NCBI RefSeq assembly: GCF_024679095.1 | Contig: NC_066513.1 | Span: 10,321,386 to 10,385,385, forward strand | Direction: 5' to 3' | DNA length: 64,000 bases | Origin: Eriocheir sinensis | Taxonomy: Eukaryota; Arthropoda; Malacostraca; Decapoda; Varunidae | Part shown: piece by piece, positions 59,501 to 64,000 of the stretch | How positions within the stretch are numbered: position 1 is the stretch's first letter | Layout: every line of letters starts with the position of its first letter | Made by a program: the position numbers and the translations under genes | Notes under the pieces: generated by a model | What the model was told of the DNA's origin: nothing | What the model saw: only the letters and a program-made list of their open reading frames with translations | Databases searched by the model: none

Positions 59501-62500
59501 TCAAATTATGATTACAGCCTCCTTCTCTTCCTCCTCCTCCTCTACCCCTGTAGAATTATCGGGATGACCGTAAGACCGTGACTCCGAGGTGCTAATGTAG
59601 TATTTTTTGTCCTCAACTACAGATATCCCTCTCTTGGGATATTTCACTGTACTCATTCGTCCATTGCGCACTGTGAATCCCTGATAGCCAAAGGTAAATG
59701 TTTGCTTCTGGAATAGGACGTCTTTGTATCGCTGATGAGCATTTTTTTTCTTTATGAGCTTTGGAACGCTCTTAACTGAACTCAGCCGGTCACCGTCTGC
59801 CAAAAGGATGGAGTAGCACTTTGGTCTTACACCTACAAATTCTGAGATGGTTCTTTCCCTCACTTCAGACTTAAGAAATCCGAGCTTGCCTTTGTTGTCT
59901 GTGTTGTACAAGGAATGTGAGGAGCTAAAGTTACTTGTGTCTATATAGCTTTTAAAGGGTTCCTGCGAGTACTCTGTTAATAGATCAGGAGTTTCAGTTT
60001 CTGTTATTAAGGAATCAGTGTCACAATACACTAGTTTCGCCCGATCCCCGTTATGAGCCTTCATGATACTGTAAAAGAAATCATATAGTCGCAGCTTGGA
60101 CAGCTCTAGGATGTAGTAGCCAATGTAGTTTGGATGATTCACCTGTGAATATTTCTTATGGCGAACTACAACTACATGACCATCATTGAGGGGTACAACA
60201 CGTTTAAAGTAAGGACTTCGGACCAGCTTCAAAAACTTTTCGCGGTTGGTGACAATATCTATGTCTTCACTATATTTGGCCGCGTTCATCAGGAATCGAC
60301 CAAAAATGCTGTTTGAAATACACTTGATTGCAGTTTTCTTGATAGGGCAAGTAGCACTTTTGCGGGCTTCTATGTTATCCTGAATGAAGTCCGCAAGAAA
60401 GTGCTTTTGCTTAAACATATAAATAGCATGCACTTTTTAACAACCCGGCCTAGTTGAATAAGCAGTTTAAGGAGGGACCGAGCAAACAGCATTTTCTCCT
60501 GAGCAACATGTGTTCCAATCAGTTTTATGTTCTTACACGGTACTGGACGGTTTTCTTTTTCATACCATTCGTGTGCGGCTGACGATATATCTCTATTGAT
60601 GATATTGTGTCTTCTGATGGCCAGTGGGAGGTCATCCGTTTTCTCAATGACTTCACGTGAGACAGCCTCAGTATCGCACAGAATGAGGTATCCAAAATCG
60701 CCATCGGTTGCTTGATTGACCTAGCCCCCCTCCCGCTTAAAAACCAGTGCATTTCTGTCTCATCTAGTTTTCTCATATCTCCACATGGTAACTTCTCTTG
60801 CATTACAGTGGGATAAAGACTGTTGAAGTCAAGATATGAAAGGAAAGTGTTTCTATCATGTTTTGGATTAAACTGAGGGTTCGTGTAGATGTTATTGGTG
60901 CGTACAAAACGACGCACAACACTTGTGTAGCCCCCACGCACATTTGTTTGAATGCAATGATATATGTGTGGGCTACTAAGCATCTCTAATTCCTGCTGTG
61001 TTTTTAACAGAAAATAGTCATAGGCAAATCCTGGCAGGCTAACATAATTTACAATATCCAACCTCCACTGGGTTTTCAAAATACCTCTCCACTCTAGGAA
61101 GACATCACATAGAAGGCCAACATCCACTTTTACATAAAGCAACAAATAGTCCATCAGACTCTGACACCCAGCTACTTTCCAAACATTCTGAGCATGTTTA
61201 TAATCACTTTCGGAAAAAGCTGCTTCTTGAAGCGAATTGAAAAAATCATCGCGGGATGGAAGACGTGTCTCAGAAAGTCGTTCCATCAAATCCATATAGT
61301 CATAATAAAAAACCTGCTTTCCCTTGATCAATAATGGTAACGCAGGTGCTGGCACATCTTTCAACATCTTTTGTGTGTATATGGGTTCGTTCCCATTGCT
61401 GATGAATTGGTTCGCTAAAGCCGCGAGTGAACCAGACATAAAGACATACGCGTCAATAAATCTCAAGTCATTTATGATGACTTCATGGTATTTGTGAACT
61501 GAATGTTTTGGTCTTAGTTTGATTTTCGAAGTCAGGTAGCGTTAATTCACGCGGGATTAACGTCATATCGTAATCCGCATTATGTGCAATGAGAGTGCGC
61601 TGCAATTTGGGATTTTTTTTCATTTGAAGGTTGCATCTATTACAATAAGCTTCGATGTAATTGTTTCCTGATTTTTCATGGTCATGATGTTTTACTCCTT
61701 TACCTTTTAAAACCCGTATTTACAGAGAAGACAGTGAGTTTGTTCATTGTGACGTGCCGTATCTTCATCGGTCATATTGCTTTTATTGTAGCCTTTAGAA
61801 AATTTTAACTTCTTCCAGGAGTGTGGGTTCAGCTAATGTAAGTTCGTTCTATATTCAAAACAGTGTGAGTTCAGCTAATGTTAGTTCGTTCTATATTCAA
61901 AACAGTGTGAGTTCAGCTAATGTAAGTTCGTTCTTTATACAAAACAGTGTGAGTTCAGCTAATGTAAGTTCGTTCTATAATCAAAGCAGTGTGAGTTCAG
62001 CTAATGTAAGTTAGTTCTATATACAAAACTGTGCGGGTTCAGCTAATGTAAGTTCGTTCTATATTCAAAACAGTGTGAGTTCAGTTAATGTAAGTTCGTT
62101 CTATATACAAAACAGTGTGAGTTCAGCTAATGTAAGTTCGTTCTACATGCAAAACAGTGTGAGTTCAGCTAATGTAAGACCGTTCTATATACAAAACAGT
62201 GTGAGTTCAGCTAATGTAAGTTCGTTCTATATACAAAACAGTGTGAGTTCAGCTAATGTAAGTTCGTTCTACATACAAAACAGTGTGAGTTCAGCTAATG
62301 TAAGTTCGTTCTATATACAAAACAGTGTGAGTTCAGCTAATGTAAGTTCGTTCTATATACAAAACAGTGTGAGTTCAGCTAATGTAAGATCGTTCTATAT
62401 ATAAAACAGTGTGAGTTCAGCTAATGTAAGTTCGTTCTATATGCAAAACAGTGTGAGTTCAGCTAATGTAAGTTCGTTCTATATACAAAACAGTGTGAGT

Positions 62501-62897
62501 TCAGCTAATGTAAGTTCGTTCTATATACAAAACAGTGTGAGTTCAGCTAATGTAAGTTCGTTTTATATACAAAACAGTGTGGGTTCAGCTAAAATGGTTT
62601 ACAGCATTACTTCCACAATAGGATCCGCTTTCTACTGTTTATCCGTTTCTATTCACTACAATGTAAGCATACGCTATGGCAAAGTGATGTCTCTTTACAC
62701 CCATTCGAAGAAGGCTTTACGAAAATACTCTCAAAGACACAGAATGCTAAATAAGATGGCTCATATGCTTTAGCATTATTAATAAATTTCACAGTATATC
62801 CCGCAGGTGGGAATCTTATTCTTGTGATCATCATTGGGTGCTCAGCAAGCGTTGTCTTGTTCTCACAGGCACACAAATTTCCATGCAGTTTTTCCAT
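59501..62897 (-). pseudogene. Protein-primed family B DNA polymerase (Polinton/Maverick or adintovirus type), decayed
   Basis: Minus strand, N to C. ExoI region 62649-62897 (LAEHPMMITRIRFPPAGYTV, then a degenerate DFE box reading VFES). The gene is then interrupted by a 42-bp tandem array (61821-62600). Zinc-binding and ExoII region 61470-61790 in changing frames (HCLLCKYGF, AYCNRCNLQMK, AHNADYDMTLI). Open part 60525-61466 with LRFIDAYVF, ExoIII YVKVDVGLLCDVF and polymerase motif A YLDFNSLYPTVM (211-222), with a frameshift near 60720. Open part 59501-60433 with motif B KKTAIKCISNSIFGRF (32-47) and motif C YCDTDSL (136-141), ending in an acidic tail. Motif layout and the HN..YD/CNL signatures are those of protein-primed PolB of Polintons and their viral relatives. 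Roughly 860 codons remain; the N-terminus is missing at a CR1-like fragment. No integrase, ATPase or capsid gene is visible nearby. Confidence 0.8.
61821..62600. repeat. 42-bp tandem repeat array, about 18 copies
   Basis: The unit AGTGTGAGTTCAGCTAATGT, then AAGTTCGTTCTATATACAAAAC (42 bp) is repeated about 18 times with few substitutions. The first units vary more than the later ones. On the + strand each unit reads VSSANVSSFYIQNS (14 codons), so frames stay open for hundreds of bases until unit-specific stops near 62012 and 62402. On the - strand every unit carries a stop in the polymerase-relevant frames. The array lies inside the polymerase gene. Confidence 0.95.
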
Positions 62898-62929
62898 GCT
62901 GCATGGTTCTTTTTCATTTCCCGCCGCAG

Positions 62930-63215
62930 GATAGTTTCCTTAAGCAGTTAATTAGAACACCAACGAGGGAAGAAAATATTTTGGATTTGTTGTTAACTAA
63001 TAAAGAGGACATAATAAGCAACATTGAGGTTGGGGGTTCATTAGGTAACAGTGATCATTAGGAAATTAGATTTAATATTAAATGGGAGGATAGAGTCAGC
63101 AGAAACAACACTTAATACCTGACTTCAGGAAGGCGGACTTCGAGGGTTTAAGAAAGCAGCTGCAAAGGCTTAAGAGAGTAAGATCAGAAGTAGCTGAGAG
63201 CTTAAACCATAGGGT
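62930..63215 (+). mobile_element. CR1-like LINE endonuclease fragment
   Basis: Encodes DSFLKQLIRTPTREENI, LDLLLTNKEDIISNIEVGGS and GNSDH (endonuclease SDH box), then after a stop EIRFNIKWEDRVSRNN and RKADFEGLRKQLQRLKR in broken frames. It is similar in style to family B ORF2 but a different subfamily. It truncates the start of the PolB pseudogene. Confidence 0.75.
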
Positions 63216-63312
63216 TCGTTATGCTGGGAGTATAGAACGTGTAAGAGTTCCTTTTTCCTGGAGTTCACCATTGGAATACGCGTTCACCTGGGAGGCTCTC
63301 CAACAATGTTTG

Positions 63313-63389
63313 AGCGAAACTGTAGGGATTCAGGAGTATTTATACCCAAATCAACAAGAAGATATCCATAAGGACGTGAATATATATAT

Positions 63390-63473
<84 letters not shown>

Positions 63474-63817
63474 ATATATATATACAAACTGGTTTGCCTT
63501 TTCTTTTCCGAATATTTGTCTGCCCAGACAGTGAATATGAGATAAATCTGACTTATTTAATAACACGAGGGAAGGAAAGGGAAGGGGAGGGAGGGAGGGA
63601 GGGGGGATGAGAGAGAAGAGGGAGGGAGAAAGGTATGATGGAAGGGAGAGTTGAGTGAAACTGTAGGGATTCAGGAGTATTTATACCCAAATCAACAAGA
63701 AGATATCCATAAGGACGTGAATATACAGCATATTTATATATATCGACAAACTGGTTTGCCTTCTCTTTTCCGAATATTTGTCTGCCCAGACAGTGAATTT
63801 GAGATAAATCTGACTTA
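63313..63817. repeat. Direct duplication of about 170-250 bp, first copy expanded by (AT)n
   Basis: GAAACTGTAGGGATTCAGGA through TTGAGATAAATCTGACTTATT occurs at 63313-63560 and again at 63655-63817. The first copy holds an AT microsatellite (63378-63482) where the second has only a short AT-rich stretch. A GA/G-rich spacer (63565-63650) separates the copies. Confidence 0.9.
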
Positions 63818-64000
63818 TTAACCCTCTCGCGCACGATGACGCATTTCGTGTCATCAAGGGTAAAAGGTTCTGGCGGACGATGACGCGAAACGCGCCATAA
63901 CAGTAAATAAAAAATGATTAAAATTTAAGTTTTCGATGAAGGTGCGTCAAATTTGCAGTTGTTGGGATAAGTTTCTTAATAATAACATATGGCAATCTTT
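63818..64000 (+). mobile_element. Possible piggyBac-like transposon end
   Basis: TTAACCCTCTCGCGCACGAT begins at 63818: a TTAA followed by CCC, with nearby inverted GATGACGC/GCGTCATC-type words (GACGCATTTCGTGTCATC) and a repeated GACGATGACGCG. The window ends before any coding part. Confidence 0.4.

Noticed and set aside
61821..62600. CRISPR array
   Set aside because: The 42-bp units are contiguous with no spacers, and the setting is eukaryotic.
61823..62773. Secreted or structural repeat protein encoded by the 42-bp array on +
   Set aside because: Stops in individual units break it, there is no signal peptide or upstream exon, and the flanking sequence is the antisense of PolB. Kept only as an observation.

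Overview
The window reads as a repeat-dense arthropod nuclear genome segment, most likely a decapod crustacean. This is inferred from many long dinucleotide and trinucleotide microsatellites, several non-LTR retrotransposon families, invertebrate-type DNA transposons, spliced coding exons and no prokaryotic gene organisation. The species is not determined. There is one assembly gap of 100 N (15625-15724). Element family labels A-E, B1-B3, G1-G2 and S1-S2 are mine, local to this annotation.

Host coding content is sparse. Three + strand exons, all in phase 0 with canonical splice sites (448-513, 1194-1325, 15343-15567), encode an IQ calmodulin-binding motif and a following helical domain that resemble IQUB. 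Weaker candidate exons are at 39937-40137 and 40793-41011 (+), and at 43945-44111 and 45595-45742 (-). The 14 kb intron between IQUB-like exons 2 and 3 is filled with nested transposons.

Region by region: 1-2 kb is microsatellites, two IQUB-like exons and a degenerate tandem array. 1.9-8.4 kb is a nest of LINE family A (Jockey/I-like), CR1-like LINE family B and SINE S1. 9-12 kb is LINE family C (CR1/L2-like, with an SGNH-type ORF1 remnant). 12.5-14.3 kb is a family A copy split by a Mutator-like (MULE) DNA transposon. 15.7-24 kb holds three more family A copies, one split by a TIR transposon. 24-26.7 kb is microsatellites, a pyrimidine-rich repeat and SINE S1. 26.8-34.3 kb is an RTE-like LINE (D), and a gag-like ORF1 (E) split by a family A copy that itself holds an LTR-retrotransposon remnant. 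34.8-37 kb is Ty3/gypsy element G1, ended by a 175-bp palindrome. 37-46 kb is quieter sequence with candidate exons, a large inverted repeat and a GGTACC-rich foldback element. 46.6-50.6 kb is a nearly full-length CR1-like element (B3), followed by SINE S1. 51.4-52.4 kb is a piggyBac-like remnant. 52.4-58.5 kb is G2, an envelope-bearing Ty3/gypsy (errantivirus-like) provirus on the - strand, broken by other insertions. 58.5-59.2 kb is a second GGTACC foldback element. 59.5-62.9 kb is a decayed protein-primed family B DNA polymerase gene of Polinton/Maverick (or adintovirus) type, interrupted by an expanded 42-bp tandem array. 62.9-64 kb is a CR1-like fragment, a direct duplication and a piggyBac-like end.

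Nearly all coding capacity is mobile-element derived and most of it is broken by frameshifts, stops and nested insertions. The order of insertion can be read from which element interrupts which.
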